DNA of 64,000 nucleotides from Aradus depressus. Its lineage: Eukaryota > Arthropoda > Insecta > Hemiptera > Aradidae. Location of the stretch: assembly GCA_963662175.1 (NCBI GenBank), contig OY759221.1, forward strand, positions 15,539,027-15,603,026. Direction: 5' to 3'. The position numbers and the translations under genes were made by a program. The notes beneath the pieces are model-generated. The model made no database searches. It was not told the DNA's origin and saw only the letters and a program-made list of their open reading frames with translations. This document shows, piece by piece, positions 44,593 through 56,555 of the stretch (position 1 is the first letter of the stretch; the number at the start of each line of letters is the position of its first letter).

Positions 44593-45167
44593 AGCCTTCC
44601 CCACCAAGGTTTTTAAAATGTTTAAATTAACCTTATTATTTTACGGTTTATTTATGTGTCGAGGTTTTTAAAAATTGTAATTTACTTTTTTTTAAATATA
44701 TTACCTTGGAATGCAACGTTTACATAAAGTGAGCTGACAAGACACATAAGGTGTTATGGTTGTTTTGAAACAGTTTAACCGTTGCTTCCCTCAGAGAGGG
44801 ATGAAGCGGTGGCAAGGGAGAGTTTGTGAAAATAAGGACTTATATTTCCCCCGAGGTCTTATTAGCCGGCCAGGGCAAACATTAAGGTTACCCCAACCCT
44901 TCAGACCCTTCACATTTTTTTCTTTTTTTTCTCATGATTTTTCTTTAGTATCTACAATTTTTTTCTCATTATAATTCCTCAATTATTTACAAAGATGCAA
45001 CTAATAATATGCCAATTTAGTTTTATTAGATTGCATTGTAATGAAATAATGAGCAGTTCAAAGCTGCACTGGACTTTCCCATAGATCTATCAGTGGGCAT
45101 TGAAACGTCTGAGTAGTACTCCAATTGGGATTAAATACATTTAGATAGGATAATAAGGAGAAAAACT

Positions 45168-45211
45168 GCAGTGTCCACCAGTGCCACGAAAGAGCGCTTT
45201 GGTAGTAGGCG
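45168..45211 (+). mobile_element. SINE B short internal fragment
   Basis: TGTCCACCAGTGCCACGAAA GAGCGCTTTGGTAGTAGGCG only. Confidence 0.6.
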
Positions 45212-45284
45212 GAGAGAAGCATATCTACAAAACTTAGATTGAGTGGCGCACTGGTTTTGCTGCGCATGACCATTGAAAATGTTT

Positions 45285-46050
45285 TTGTTTAGGTCATGAA
45301 CATAAGCGGTAAAGAATCCTTAGACAATGAGAATGCCAACTAAAAATAAATCACTAGTTCAGTCGGCATTCTCATTGTCTGAAGATTCTATATCTTTTCA
45401 ACACCCCATTTATCTTAATTTCGATTCATCTTGCTTTATAAACCTTCATCTCTGGTATTTATTGCTGTGGTCAATATAAATTCTGTTGAAAATATATTGA
45501 ACATGGATATGGAAAATAAAAAGATACTTTTTATATGAAATATGATTTTCTGGGTGTCTCATTTTACGAGATACAGATACAAGCCCAAAACGGTCCTGAA
45601 ATGTTTTGAAATCCATTTTCTTAGAAGTTTGCTTCATTGACGGGAGAAGGATTAAATTTTTAATTAAAAATTTATTCTTACCCAAAATGATCCTTAGGAC
45701 CGGAGCGAAGTTAGTTGGGAACGTTATGATTGTAACTATGAGCTTGAAAATTGAAATGTTGGTGTCACATGTGCTAACTTAGATCTGATTACTATGTCTT
45801 AATCAAAAATTAATTAATACAAAAATTAATTAATACAAAAATTAATTACAAATAAAATTTGTAGAGAATATTTTTGTATAATTAATTTTTTTCAGATATT
45901 ATATATATTCTGATATCTGAACATATATGCCGAGAATCGTCCTGAAATGATGTTTTGTTGATACCCATTTGTTTGGATATTTTCTTGATTTATGCGAAAA
46001 CTAATGGTCATCGAAAAATTGGTTCTTACCGAAAGGGTTCCTTATAAAAT
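45285..46050 (+). repeat. H-family pieces
   Basis: Fragments at 45285-45312 and 45395-45710, then a second copy from 45745 (GAAATGTTGGTGTCACATGT) to 46050. Confidence 0.6.
45313..45389. mobile_element. 77-bp palindromic insertion
   Basis: AGAATCCTTAGACAATGAGA ATGCC on the left and its inverse GGCATTCTCATTGTCTGAAG ATTCT on the right, around a 27-bp loop. It interrupts an H-family repeat at TAAGCGGTAA. Duplication ends are unclear. Confidence 0.65.
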
Positions 46051-46084
46051 TTACAATCGTTAAAATGTATTTTCATTGAAAATA

Positions 46085-46150
46085 AAATATATGTGATTTG
46101 GCCATAACAGGACTTACTTATGTCAACACCTTTTTTGTATATAGCATTCC
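46085..46150. repeat. MITE G left-end fragment
   Basis: TATGTGATTTGGCCATAACA GGACTTACTTATGTCAACAC. Similar short ends lie at 27484-27545 and 39405-39450. Confidence 0.6.
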
Positions 46151-47040
46151 CCCCCTCCCTAATGGGATTTGTATTACTATAATTTTTTTATTTTTCAATA
46201 TAAGGGTAGGAAATAATCATTAAATTTTACAAACACACCATAAAATGATGAATTTGCGATTAGTGCTTATGGCGTCCGAAACTTTCATTCACGTACGAAG
46301 AATGTGACACATCATATGGACCCACAAGAGGCGATTTTCCAGACTATATTCTCATAATATCCTTTATTCAATATGCTGTATGATAAAATTCCTGCATAGA
46401 TAAGCTATTCCATGGGTTCTAGACATATTATCCAATATTTCAGGTCAGTTAAAACTTGGATAGACCCTCAACCTTTTATCTACTTTGGATAAAATAACTA
46501 TCCTAGGATAAGCAAAGGATGAGATGGCCGAAGAAGGTTTTCCTTGTCTCTTTCCTTAGAACATGTTATTTCAGCAAGAAAACTCCATCACTTTAAAGTC
46601 TTCTTTTCCCAGACATTTGATTGAAATATTTAATCATTTTTCCATTGATTTTTCCATTCTTAAATCTCTGAGATTTTTTTTTTCTTTATTTTCTTCGAAC
46701 CACTCCATCTTTTTAATAAAATCTAACTGTTATCCAATAATGTTTTCTTCTTTTAAATTACTTTTTCAATCCCTTGCAAGTTTATATAGTCAATAAAATG
46801 AATTTATCTTACTACTTTGAGGAGAAGTAATAAATAAAACATTTATTTAAAATGCTTAGTATTTTTTCTATCCTATTATATCAAATCCTAAAAGTTGTAA
46901 ATAAAATTGTGAATGATTTCTCACAACTTATTTAAAATTTGAATCGTAAGGAAGTTTAATGCTTATATTCTTTATTTTATAACCGGTTATTGTGATAATT
47001 CTTACAAATAAACGTATTATTGACCGCTGAATTGTTGCTA
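46150..47040. other. No gene seen
   Basis: AT-rich; the 77-codon frame at 46563 is F/S/L-rich low-complexity. Confidence 0.45.
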
Positions 47041-47042
47041 AA

Positions 47043-47180
47043 ATGGGAGGTATTAGGGTTTTTGAGTTATCGTGTTCACAGACACACACACACACACACA
47101 GTCACTTTACTTCCCCAGCTATGTATACGAAGTATAGGGGAAGTTATGCAATCGGTCAAAAATACTTCCCCAGAATGAAT
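47043..47180. repeat. Rearranged A-family pieces
   Basis: A reversed module end with an AC run, then a forward 5' terminus (TACTTCCCCAGCTATGTATA), then a reversed 3' terminus (ACTTCCCCAGAATGAATTC). Confidence 0.68.
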
Positions 47181-47279
47181 TCCGCACAATCCTCCAAGAA
47201 GACTGAGGCGGCGTTGGCTTCGCGATCTACTTTAATTTGTATTTTATATTTTTTTGTTTAATATTTTATATATATTTTT

Positions 47280-47790
47280 TTTCACACGCCATTTGTGAGG
47301 GAGTGCTGGTGATGACCGCATTCTCCCCTAACGCCTCTCTGTCCTTTCGATGCTCCGCCTCCTGGTCTCCCTCCACTGCTGGGCAGTAGATGGTTGGGCA
47401 GTGTGGTGGGAGGCTCAGCGCTGGTCTCCCGCCGCCTCCTCCCCTCTCCACTAGTTGGAGAGTGGTATATGGCAGTGTGCTGGAGTCCCACTGGTGCTGC
47501 CTTCGTCGAGTTTCTTATATTTTAATTATTTTAATTTATTTAGTTTTTCTTTTTTTTTATTTGTTTATCTATTTTATTTTATGGTTTCTGTTCATTCATG
47601 TACCTACCACTATTGATTTAGTACAGATTATATTTATTTATTTTTGTATAAGTTTCCTATTATTTTGTGATTATTCATTTCTTTTTTTGCTTCTTATTAT
47701 GTTTTCCATTACTTATTATATTATCATGTCTTCTTATAGTCATCACTTCTGCTTATTGTTATTGTTTTTGTACATATTGTAGAATAAATA
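47280..47790 (+). other. GC-rich block then T-rich tail, possible retroelement 3' end
   Basis: A GC-rich start (CGCCGCCTCCTCCCCTCTCC) passes into 260 bp of T-rich sequence ending GAATAAATAAAAAAAC. A similar layout occurs at 26905-27130. Tentative. Confidence 0.3.
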
Positions 47791-47799
47791 AAAAAACAA

Positions 47800-48135
47800 A
47801 AAAAAACTAATAATCAATTCACTTTTCGCTCCCTCTCTATAACCAATTGACCGTTTGGTTTAATATTGAACAGTTGACTTTCAAAGAGGCTCCTAAATCC
47901 TCATACTAAAGTTTGAGTTCTCTGAAAACGATAACTCCCGATAGAAAAAAAGTATCAACACAAAATTTTATATGTGAATTCAAAACCCCATAAAGACAAT
48001 TCAAAAATCCGAAGAAATGAAGTGAAACCCAATGAGGATCATAACCTGTCAAATTTTAGCAATATCGAACGATGGATAGGGGGTTTAGTATGAGGATTGA
48101 GCGAGAATTCGTTCTGGGGAAGTGCATAGCCGGAG
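47800..48135. repeat. A-family pieces in opposite orientation
   Basis: Reversed 3' section to 47925, then a forward copy from CGATAACTCCCGATAG to TTCGTTCTGGGGAAGTGCAT. Confidence 0.72.
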
Positions 48136-48867
48136 TTGTGGTGTGCTACCATCTTGGAGGAGAACTAATGTGAATCTAAGCTACCAAAAAATTAAATAAA
48201 GGTATAAATAAATTTAAAAAAAATGTTATTCATGGATTTATTCATCAACATTGTCTTGATATTACTCTCATAAACTATTTTCATTGTACTAAAGATAAAA
48301 ATTATTAATTAAAGCCTTCATTTCTGTTATGTTTCACATAAAGTCCTCCTGCATGGCTGTATAATACCAACAATGTATAAAGGATGTATATAGATTGAAC
48401 AATTAACCTGAATGGGAAGATTCTCATTTTTATTGGTTTTTCATAATAAATTATGAACTGGTCGACTATATAAGAAGCAATGTTGGACAGACTTGATGGT
48501 GGAATTAGCGTTATTAAAGCCAGCCTAGGGTTGGTGTCTATAAAAGTTGTTATAAGTCCCGGAAGGGGTAGCTTGTTTTAAGTTACACTCTAAGCTGATG
48601 TTACATTAAACCTAGGTCGTTCCACATCAAGCCAACATCTGCCAGTAAGTGCCCTCCTATCCTACCTCCACCACTTGACTTAACTCACACTTTAACATTA
48701 AGCTCTTTTTTTTTTTTTTTTCTCTTTGGTACGGTATTTCTTTTATAAACTTCAAGAATGGATATTGAAGAAGGCATCTCTACTGTAAAACGGAGGAAGT
48801 ATGCACCAAGGAATTTTAAATTGAAAATATAATCGTTCAAGTGCAAACAATACTTGCACAATTAGTG

Positions 48868-49150
48868 CTCCGTGCCATCAGCCCCCCACATAAATTAAAC
48901 GCGTAAGGACAAAAGTTGTATTTTTTGTCGAAAAACGTTTTCTCTAAAACCAATGGTTCAGCAGTTATAAGGAAATAAACAATTAAACAGTTTATAACAA
49001 TTGATCGGGCTAGAATATTTCAATCCTGATAATTTTGGCTCAAACTACACCTAATTCTCAATGTTCATGATTTTTTTCAGATTTTTCTGATCGATCATAC
49101 TGGTGATAAAAATGTTTAAAAAAATGCATCGTATATATCGTTGAATTCGT
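48868..49150 (+). repeat. Second copy of the 33400 repeat
   Basis: CCGTGCCATCAGCCCCCCAC then an extra 90-bp stretch (CGTTTTCTCTAAAACCAATG) before the shared AAGGAAATAAACAATTAAAC part. Confidence 0.72.
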
Positions 49151-49234
49151 GCTTCAGTAAGCTTACATTGGACACCCTACACGATGCTCATCAGAATTTG
49201 TATTTTCCATTTCCCAATTTACCTCCCTATTTTC

Positions 49235-49735
49235 CTATCTCACATTTGAGGTCTTATTAGCTTGGAAATTTTATAAGGAACAATTTTGGTATGAATCAAT
49301 TTTTCGATACGACTAACCGTTCAGGATCAAGAACCTGACGACCTGTAAAAAATCATATTCCATATAAATGATGTATTTCAGTGTTCTATATAACAGTATA
49401 ACTATTACTTGAAACTATTTTTTGTTAGGTCATAAACGTAAGCTGTACCTTGTAAAATGTAGTTAGGTCCCGGGGGAAAGTGGTCTCAATTTTCGTTAGA
49501 TTTCTGCCAAAATCTAATCAGACTTACATTAGAACATGTAACCCCTTCATACCAAATTTCAAGTTCATAGCTACAATCGTTTTGCGGTAGAGCGCTCACA
49601 ACATTTCAATCATATAAACACACACGCACAGACAGAACTTCATCGCGAAAATGGTCAAAACGTATTCAGGGGACATAGAAACGTGAAAATCAGTTGAAAC
49701 CTCGATCTTGGATTTTCGCTAGACGTATAAGACAG
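49235..49735 (-). repeat. H-family repeat
   Basis: ATCAATTTTTCGATACGACT AACCGTT, TTGTTAGGTCATAAACGTAA, TTTCAAGTTCATAGCTACAA, CGATCTTGGATTTTCGC. The most complete copy. Confidence 0.72.
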
Positions 49736-50453
49736 TAATGATCAGAAAACGAATCATGCCCCTTAATGCCAATTAAATATTATCCGTTCTGCTGATTCTT
49801 CTGAAAATTCATAGGTGTCGTTCATAAGGGTTTTTGAATTTACGTATGAAACTTTTATCAAATTTTGTTATTGAAGATTATTAAACCTTGAAAACGATGT
49901 GCCACTCATCACTATCATTACTCACTTATAAATGAGAGTTGTTTTTCGCGTTTTTACTCTTTTCCAAAACCACTGAATGGATTGGAATTGGTTTTCACTA
50001 TTGGATAGTTTGGTTTTTCGGCAAGATTTTAGACTACCTGGCGTCACAAAATTCTTAAGAGGGAGGGGTTGTGAGCGGGCTAAGCATAAAAATAGTTCTA
50101 GCTCATTACCGAATGGTTGGATTGTCATGGAATTTCACACGTAGTATTCATAAAAGGCAAATTGAAAAATAGGATATGTGACGTTTCAAAATTCCTAACA
50201 GGAGGGGGGTTATGAGGGGACTAGGCATAAAAATATTTCTAACTCATCAACGGATGATCGGATTGTCATGAAATTTCACACGTAGTTTTCATTAAAACCA
50301 AATTGAAAAAAAAAATTATGTGACGTCCCAATAATCATGAATGAGAGGGGGGCGAAGGTGTTTTAATTTACATATGAAATTTTTTGTCAATACACTAATA
50401 ACAATATTCTGGGGTTATTGAGGGTCAGTCAATGATGAAAACACTATTCAAAT

Positions 50454-50487
50454 GCCAACGTTTCGATATATTTCATATCATCATCAG
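50454..50487 (-). ncRNA. Hammerhead ribozyme-like motif (fourth family)
   Basis: On the minus strand: GCC, CTGATGA, a GATAT-GAAAT-ATATC stem-loop, GAAA, the ACGT palindrome, T, GGC. The core is intact and GCC/GGC gives a three-pair stem I. The CGAAACGTTGG ending is common at Penelope-like element ends (from memory). The element around it is not delimited; the + strand to 50820 looks like unique or old repeat sequence ending in an A-run. Confidence 0.65.
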
Positions 50488-51744
50488 GGCCTAACAAAAA
50501 CAAGACAAACATGGGGGAATCAAGATTGGAAAAATATAATGAGTGATCGATTAAAATTATATATAGGTACATAAATATACACTCACAACATACACATATC
50601 CACATAAATACATATATACATAACTATACATCCATATACATATACACATTGATGAACAACAAGAAAAATTACTATGAATATAGATGGTTGAGGAGCTGTG
50701 AAGTCTTACGTTCAACTAAGGGTACAGAAGGGTAGAGGGTAACAGATAATAAATCCGGGGAAAACCCCAGTTAACGGCACTTAAATTTGTAGAGAACTAC
50801 TTACTGGCTAACAGATATTTTACTATGTTACGCAAAAAAAAAAAAAAAAAACTCAATAATTATATAAATAGTAACATAATTTAACTTATTAATTAAATGA
50901 AGAATTTTCGACAGAAGTGACACTAACCAAAAATGAAATAATACATAATAAAAAAATAATAATAAATAGACACACAATAAAATTAATCTATAAATAAACT
51001 CGGTGAATGTAGACACTGAAAAAGACAGTTTTATATTTTAAATATAATTGGGGACAGAACTATGGATTCAGCAGTTTTGAAGCAAATTGGCATAAATGTT
51101 GCTCAGGTTCCTTGGTATCTGTGCGAAAATTGACAATAATACCCCCTCAATACCCCCAGAATTTTGAATTCTACAGTCGATAGCAAACATATACTAATAA
51201 CAATAATTATTATCATGCTCACTTTCATTTTTGGAATCAGAAAGGCGAAAAAAATGAAATTCCGGGTGAAACATCGATTACACAACTTCCCCTTTACTTC
51301 TGGTACCAGGAGAAGTAATATGGTCTCGTTAAGAGAGGTGGAAGATTGATTTGATATAAACGGATAAATTTTCTCAGGAACTTGAGGAAGAATTTTGATA
51401 TGTTCTTCCGGGAAGACAACTAGGGATATAAGTATAAACTGAGTGATATTGCTAGAGCTGGGACACTACCTTTAGGAAGAGAGGCTGTGCTATGTCATCG
51501 ACACTCCTGGTAATGACAGCCCTTCTCGTACAAAGCACCCTCACAAACCTCTATTTCTTACTAACCACTAACAAGAATGTCTCCTTACAGTCTCGTTATA
51601 TCCAACCTCCGTTCTCCATTTTGGTTTACTACCAGATCCCAACCATTCATTGCCTGGGTATGATCATTATTATTATTATTATTATTATTGTTATTTTGTA
51701 CCAACTAAGGGTGTGAAGGGTGACTTTACCCCCCCCCCCCCCCA

Positions 51745-52015
51745 TCCCCAGCTATACCAAGTATAGGGGAAGTTGTGTAATCGGTTAAAACATTGATGCG
51801 GAGTTTTCAACAGATTTTGATGTTTTTCAAACTCCAGATTCCAAAAATGAAGAAAAAAAAGTCCATCGGTGAACACGATTAATCCTGAAACAATGAATGT
51901 ATCGAAACGAAATTGTATATATGTACCCAAAATCCTCATAAGGACGCCAATCGATTCTCAGCCAAATCAACCATAGGGAAGGAAGGGATTAGGGAGATAG
52001 ACTTAATGATGAGTT
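51745..52015 (+). repeat. A-family 5' portion after a C-run
   Basis: ATCCCCAGCTATACCAAGTA, AACATTGATGCGGAG and one module. It follows a TTA run and 15 C residues. Confidence 0.8.
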
Positions 52016-52324
52016 AGCTCTCAAAATTCTGAATAGGGGGTGTCATTTAATTAAGTGCGAACCACCTGGGTGACCTCCATCCTTCGGCATATAGTACCTG
52101 GCTGATCATTGTTGCACCACTAGCTGTGATCACCAGCATTTCTTACCCTATACTATTTTGGTTGTCAGCCGTTGCAACGCACATAGTAACTGGGTCGCCA
52201 AGCTTCGCTCAGCACATAATAACCCCTCGTTCGCTGTTGCTTCGCAATTATTAGCTACGATGACAACCGCTGCTCGGCCTTAAATTTGTTTTCATATCAA
52301 AAAAATGAATATCATTGCCTTTTT

Positions 52325-52440
52325 CTGGGATTTAACTATATGCCTAATTCCATGTGAATAATTGAAAATTGCAACGCCATGAATGTACTGTCAAAGAAAT
52401 GATTTAGGAATGAGAGATATTATGGGAAAATTTCCCGGCA
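52325..52440 (+). mobile_element. Decayed Helitron 3' fragment
   Basis: This stretch aligns with the last 130 bp of the Helitron at 4242. Both share TGAATAATTGAAAATT, CATGAATGTACTGTC and a GAGATATT block leading to a CCCGGCAA hairpin start. The terminal hairpin and CTAG are lost where the 24-bp tandem array begins. Confidence 0.65.
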
Positions 52441-52602
52441 AGGAATAGAGGTAGACTAGTCTAAAAGAATAGAGGTAGGCTAATCTAAAGGAATATAGGT
52501 AGGCTAGTCTAATGGAATAGAGGTAGGCTAGTCTAAAGGAATAGAGGTAGGCTAGTCTAAAGGAATAGATGTAGGCTAGCCTAAAGGAATAGAGGTAGGC
52601 TA
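52440..52602. repeat. 24-bp tandem array
   Basis: About seven units of AGGAATAGAGGTAGGCTAGT CTAA directly after a Helitron 3' fragment. Confidence 0.9.
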
Positions 52603-52739
52603 GTCTAACCCCAACTCATCAGTTTTTCTACCCATTCATTCTTTGAACAACAAAATAACATTTGTACAAGTCAAAGTTCAGCGGGATATGAAGAATATAA
52701 ATAAATAAGTCAACATTAAAGTCGTGGGTGAATATATGT

Positions 52740-52870
52740 ACATCTGTAGCGTATGTACTTTTGTAGCGTATATACTTTTGTAGCGTATATACTTCTGTAG
52801 CATATGTACTTTTGTAGCGTATGTACTTCTGTAGCGTATGTACTTCTGTTTCGTATGTACTTCTGCTAGT
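52740..52870. repeat. 18-bp tandem array
   Basis: Seven units of TGTAGCGTATGTACTTCT with TATA/TATG variation. Divisible by three, hence the open frames YKSTYA-type on the minus strand. Confidence 0.9.
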
Positions 52871-52939
52871 AGTTGTATTATTGCACATTTAAATTCACAC
52901 ACTAGTTCATAATTGTGGTGGGTAAGGTACTGTTAAGGT

Positions 52940-53220
52940 GAAGAAATAAAATAAAAGACTTTATCCAGTAGCTAGGAGGTTAGAGGTTGTATTAATACAG
53001 GGAAATAGGTGGATTTGAATAGGAAGGCCTTGGGCTGTATGAGTGTAGCTCATTAAAACCTGGAGAAACGGCAGAGTCTGGAATTCAGATTCGAGTTTAA
53101 TGTAAATCAGAGAGCAGGGATTGTGTTCTTCTTGGAGAAGGGAGAGCTGGCCACATTGAGATTCAGGGCTGTCCTCACACTTAATCCAAATTAGTGTACC
53201 AGGGCTGGCAACTCCCACTT
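52940..53220 (-). other. Possible reversed transcript end
   Basis: On the minus strand the sequence ends GGATAAAGTCTTTTATTTTA. Higher complexity than the flanks; could be a LINE tail or processed sequence. No coding match. Confidence 0.3.
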
Positions 53221-53492
53221 CCCCCAGCCGCCTCCTATTACCCTCGGACCGCCCCCCGTCAATTTTGCATAATTCTGAGGACAGCTTCGGTTTGTGTTAG
53301 ACCATCTTGCCATGAGCTACATTACTGTGATCTGTCTTTTTAGGGGTTTCATACCTTTAAAAAAAAAAAAAAAGTAAATGAACCCACTGCCTCATAACTC
53401 TCGAACTGTTTCTCGTGGACACTTGAAATGTCTATCAGTGTATACTAACATTTAGGGGCCATCCACAAAATTTTTGGCATTCTGTACGATGC

Positions 53493-53672
53493 ATATTAAC
53501 CACGACTCATAATGGTGTCACCTAGTTGTTTACGACATCCATGGCCCCGGGAGGGGGTTCTATCTACGAAATGAAACTCACTCCCGCACGGAATTCGAAC
53601 CCGCAAACCAAGGTGAGACCATGCGACCGAAGCCCTACGCTCTAGCCCGCACAGCCACCATGGCTCCCTATT
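53493..53672 (-). mobile_element. SINE C copy
   Basis: Reverse complement of the 42322 copy, from GGGAGCCATGGTGGCTGTGC (right) to CACCATTATGAGTCG (left). Box B GGGTTCGAATTCC. Creates the spurious open frame on the minus strand here. Confidence 0.87.
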
Positions 53673-53795
53673 TTTCAAAATCTATAGATTTTTTTTTTTA
53701 CATTCGCGATATGAAGGAGAACGTTTTCGTTGGATCTATCATTACTACTACTATCTTGAATATTTATACTCTTAGTATCGCTTATGTTTGGTTTA

Positions 53796-53905
53796 TATTA
53801 TATTAATATAAACCAAGATATTATATTAATATAAACCAAGATATTATAAACCAAGATATTATATTAATATAAACCAAGATATTATATTAATATAAAACAA
53901 GAACG
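53796..53905. repeat. AT-rich tandem tract
   Basis: Four or five copies of ATATTAATATAAACCAAGAT. Confidence 0.8.
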
Positions 53906-54199
53906 GCAATACTGAGAAAAGATATTAAAACATTAGGACAAAGAATTGATGGAATCATAGGGTCATGAAGTGATGCCAATGGGATGATATTGGGCAATAG
54001 TTCGACACTTAGGGCTTGACTTGAGACGTCTTGTCAAGTCGATATTTTAATTATAAAGAATTGAGTATTGTTCATTGATTATCCTTTCAATTTACATCTT
54101 AAAAATTATTTTATTATACTGAGAGAATTATAATATATATATAATAGTTTTCATTTTAATATCTAGAGCAGTAAATTGCCAAAGAATAACAATATACTT

Positions 54200-54545
54200 G
54201 TATTAACAAGAGGCTGCTAAATCCTCATACTAAATTTTGTGTCGATACATTCATTACATCGGCAGTTGTTAGGGTTATTGAATTGAGCCTCCTCCATAAA
54301 TCTCCCGATATTGGTGAAATTTGATGGGTTATCTCCTCATCGGGTTTTGTCTTTAAATATGAAATTTCATGTCGATACATTCATTACATCAGCAGTTATT
54401 GCAGTTTTTTTAGCTGATCCCTCTATGATTCCCCTTTCTTTCTGTCGATTCTGCTGAAAATGAAGTGTCGTTATTATGGGGTTTTTGAATTCACATATGA
54501 AATTTTGTGTCGATAGATTCATTATAACTCTGTTATTGGAGGAAT
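54200..54545 (-). repeat. A-family module tract
   Basis: Three reverse modules with TTACATCGGCAGTTGTTAGG-like starts near 54256 and 54387. Terminal ends are not kept. Confidence 0.78.
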
Positions 54546-55059
54546 ATTGATGATCGCCATTTAGCCTTTTATTTCTGCTCTAGTATTCTAGAGGAAATTC
54601 TTATTTCGATAAAGGTAATTTAGGCAAACATATTATGTGGCAACAAAAAGTATTCAACATAAACATGTATGAAATTATAAAAATTCAGTTCATTACTGGC
54701 ATAGAATGCACAGTCTTCAAATTATCGGGGTAAGCTCCACTTAAATTAAACAGTCCTGTTTTTAATTAAAATAAAAGAGAAAATTCGTACCTATGTAATT
54801 AAAGAAATCTTCTGAGTATCTAAGGAAGGAAGGAAAAAGAGAAACTTTTATTATTTTAATTTTTTTTATAATTAAAAATGAGAGTTAACTTTGTTCAATG
54901 CAAGACATCCATTGCAGAGGACCGACTGGAATATCAGTCTTGAATATTAATTATTAATTTGTAATATATATATTTATATTCTTTTACATACTGTAATCCT
55001 GCGAAAAGTGGAGATCGAGTGTTCAACGGAATATCAAAGTTTCTAGGACCTCTGAACAC

Positions 55060-55365
55060 TTTTTGACCTTTTTTTGCTGTGATCTCTGTCCGTCTCTCTG
55101 ACTGAAAATGTCACATGCTGAAGTCTGACAAAAAATGAGACCAGGTTTACAGGTCTAAGTACAGTTTACAAAATACGGCTTATATTTATGACCTAATCAA
55201 AAATCTCTTCAGATAAAAGTTGTAGAGAATATTAAAAGACATATTTTATGTGTAATAATAAACTATTTCGAAGGTTGTCTCTTTTGCAAGATACATGCCT
55301 TGAGCGAAAAATGTTAGTTCTAACGAAAAATTGGCTTTCTTCTTTCTTATTGAATTTGAATTGAA
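55060..55365 (+). repeat. H-family repeat
   Basis: AAAATGTCACATGCTGAAGT, GCTTATATTTATGACCTAAT, ATACATGCCTTGAGCGAAAA. Confidence 0.65.
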
Positions 55366-55384
55366 ATTAGACAGATTATGTCTT

Positions 55385-55682
55385 CCATTCGTTACATATG
55401 CAGTTAATGGGGTTTTTGAATTCCACCTTCCCTTCAGTCAATATCACTGAAATTTGACAGTTAATGTCCTCATTGGGTTTGGACTTAGAGGATTCTGGAT
55501 TCACATATAAAATTTTGTTTCGATACTTTTATTCTATTAGGAGTTATCGTGTTTACAGACTCACACACAGTCAATAGACTTTTTTTTTCATATATGAAAT
55601 CTAGAGTTCGGAAACCATGAAATTCTGTTGAAAACGGATTACATAACCTCCCCTATACTTCGTTTAGCTGGGAAAATAAAAC
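55385..55682 (-). repeat. A-family 5' portion
   Basis: Two reverse modules and the 5' end ACCTCCCCTATACTTCGTTT AGCTGGG. Confidence 0.8.
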
Positions 55683-55708
55683 CCAATAATTGCAGTTGTA
55701 ATGAATAA

Positions 55709-56296
55709 TGGCGCCGGTAGCTCAGTGGTATGCGTGCTTGACTTCTGAGCTCAAGGTCGTGGGTTCGTAGCCCGACCGAGGCCCTTAGTTTATATTATGT
55801 GGGAGGTAAAATAAACTTAAGCACGCCGTCCTTCGGATGGGACGTTAAGCGATGGTCTCGAGCCTGTACGATGTCGGGTCCGCATTTTATTTTCCGGATG
55901 TCCAGACCCCTATCGGGCCACACCGTCCTTCCGCCGCATTGAGGGGAAATAGGTATTTTTTTATTTGTATTTATTTAAACTATATCCATGGTGCTACGGC
56001 CAGTTGTAGGACCCCGCCACTTGGAGCGATCGGTTGAGTCTTCCAGCCTACCTTATCGGCGTTTCCCGAGAGAGCTCAGGACCAGGGTCATCTATGTTTT
56101 ATGGCTGCGTTGCGCCGGGGATGGTCGCATGTAGGCCGTGTAAGACCCCTGGCCCTAGGTGAATAGAAATTTAAGGTAGGCAAAATTTAGGACTCCCGCA
56201 GTAGAGTCGGGCTCATGTCCACCAGAGTGACGAAAGAGCGCTCTGGTAGTAGGCGATATGACCTCGTAGTTAAAGCCCGGGCATGAGTCAAAAAAC
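55709..56296 (+). mobile_element. SINE B with an unrelated 264-bp insert
   Basis: The head and first half run to GATGTCGGGT (about 55877) and the second half resumes at AGACCCCTGGCCC (about 56142). The insert between them is described separately. The 3' end is AACCTAACCTAACCC. Confidence 0.85.
55878..56141. other. GC-rich insert inside SINE B
   Basis: This sequence is unlike the SINE and much richer in GC than its surroundings (for example CGGGCCACACCGTCCTTCCG, GTGCTACGGCCAGTTGTAGG, GCGTTGCGCCGGGGATGG). I see no inverted ends and no long frame. It could be a fragment of another retroelement. Confidence 0.55.
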
Positions 56297-56324
56297 CTAA
56301 CCTAACCCTTTATCGAAAAGTAAT

Positions 56325-56555
56325 TCTATATTTAAATCCAATACTCCATAAGGAGAACAAATACATATTTTTAGCCGTATCGCTAACTGCCTGTGCTATG
56401 GCAATATCGATATGTGGATCCAGGACCCAATAAGGAAGACATTTTCGACTTTCAGTGCAATCGGTCCAAGAGAAGAGGGATCAGAGGAGAGGACAATACA
56501 AAAACTCGATTAAATATCGATGTATTGAATGTATCACGAACTTTAGTATGATTCA
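56325..56555 (+). repeat. A-family modules
   Basis: Two diverged modules, following SINE B directly. Confidence 0.6.
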
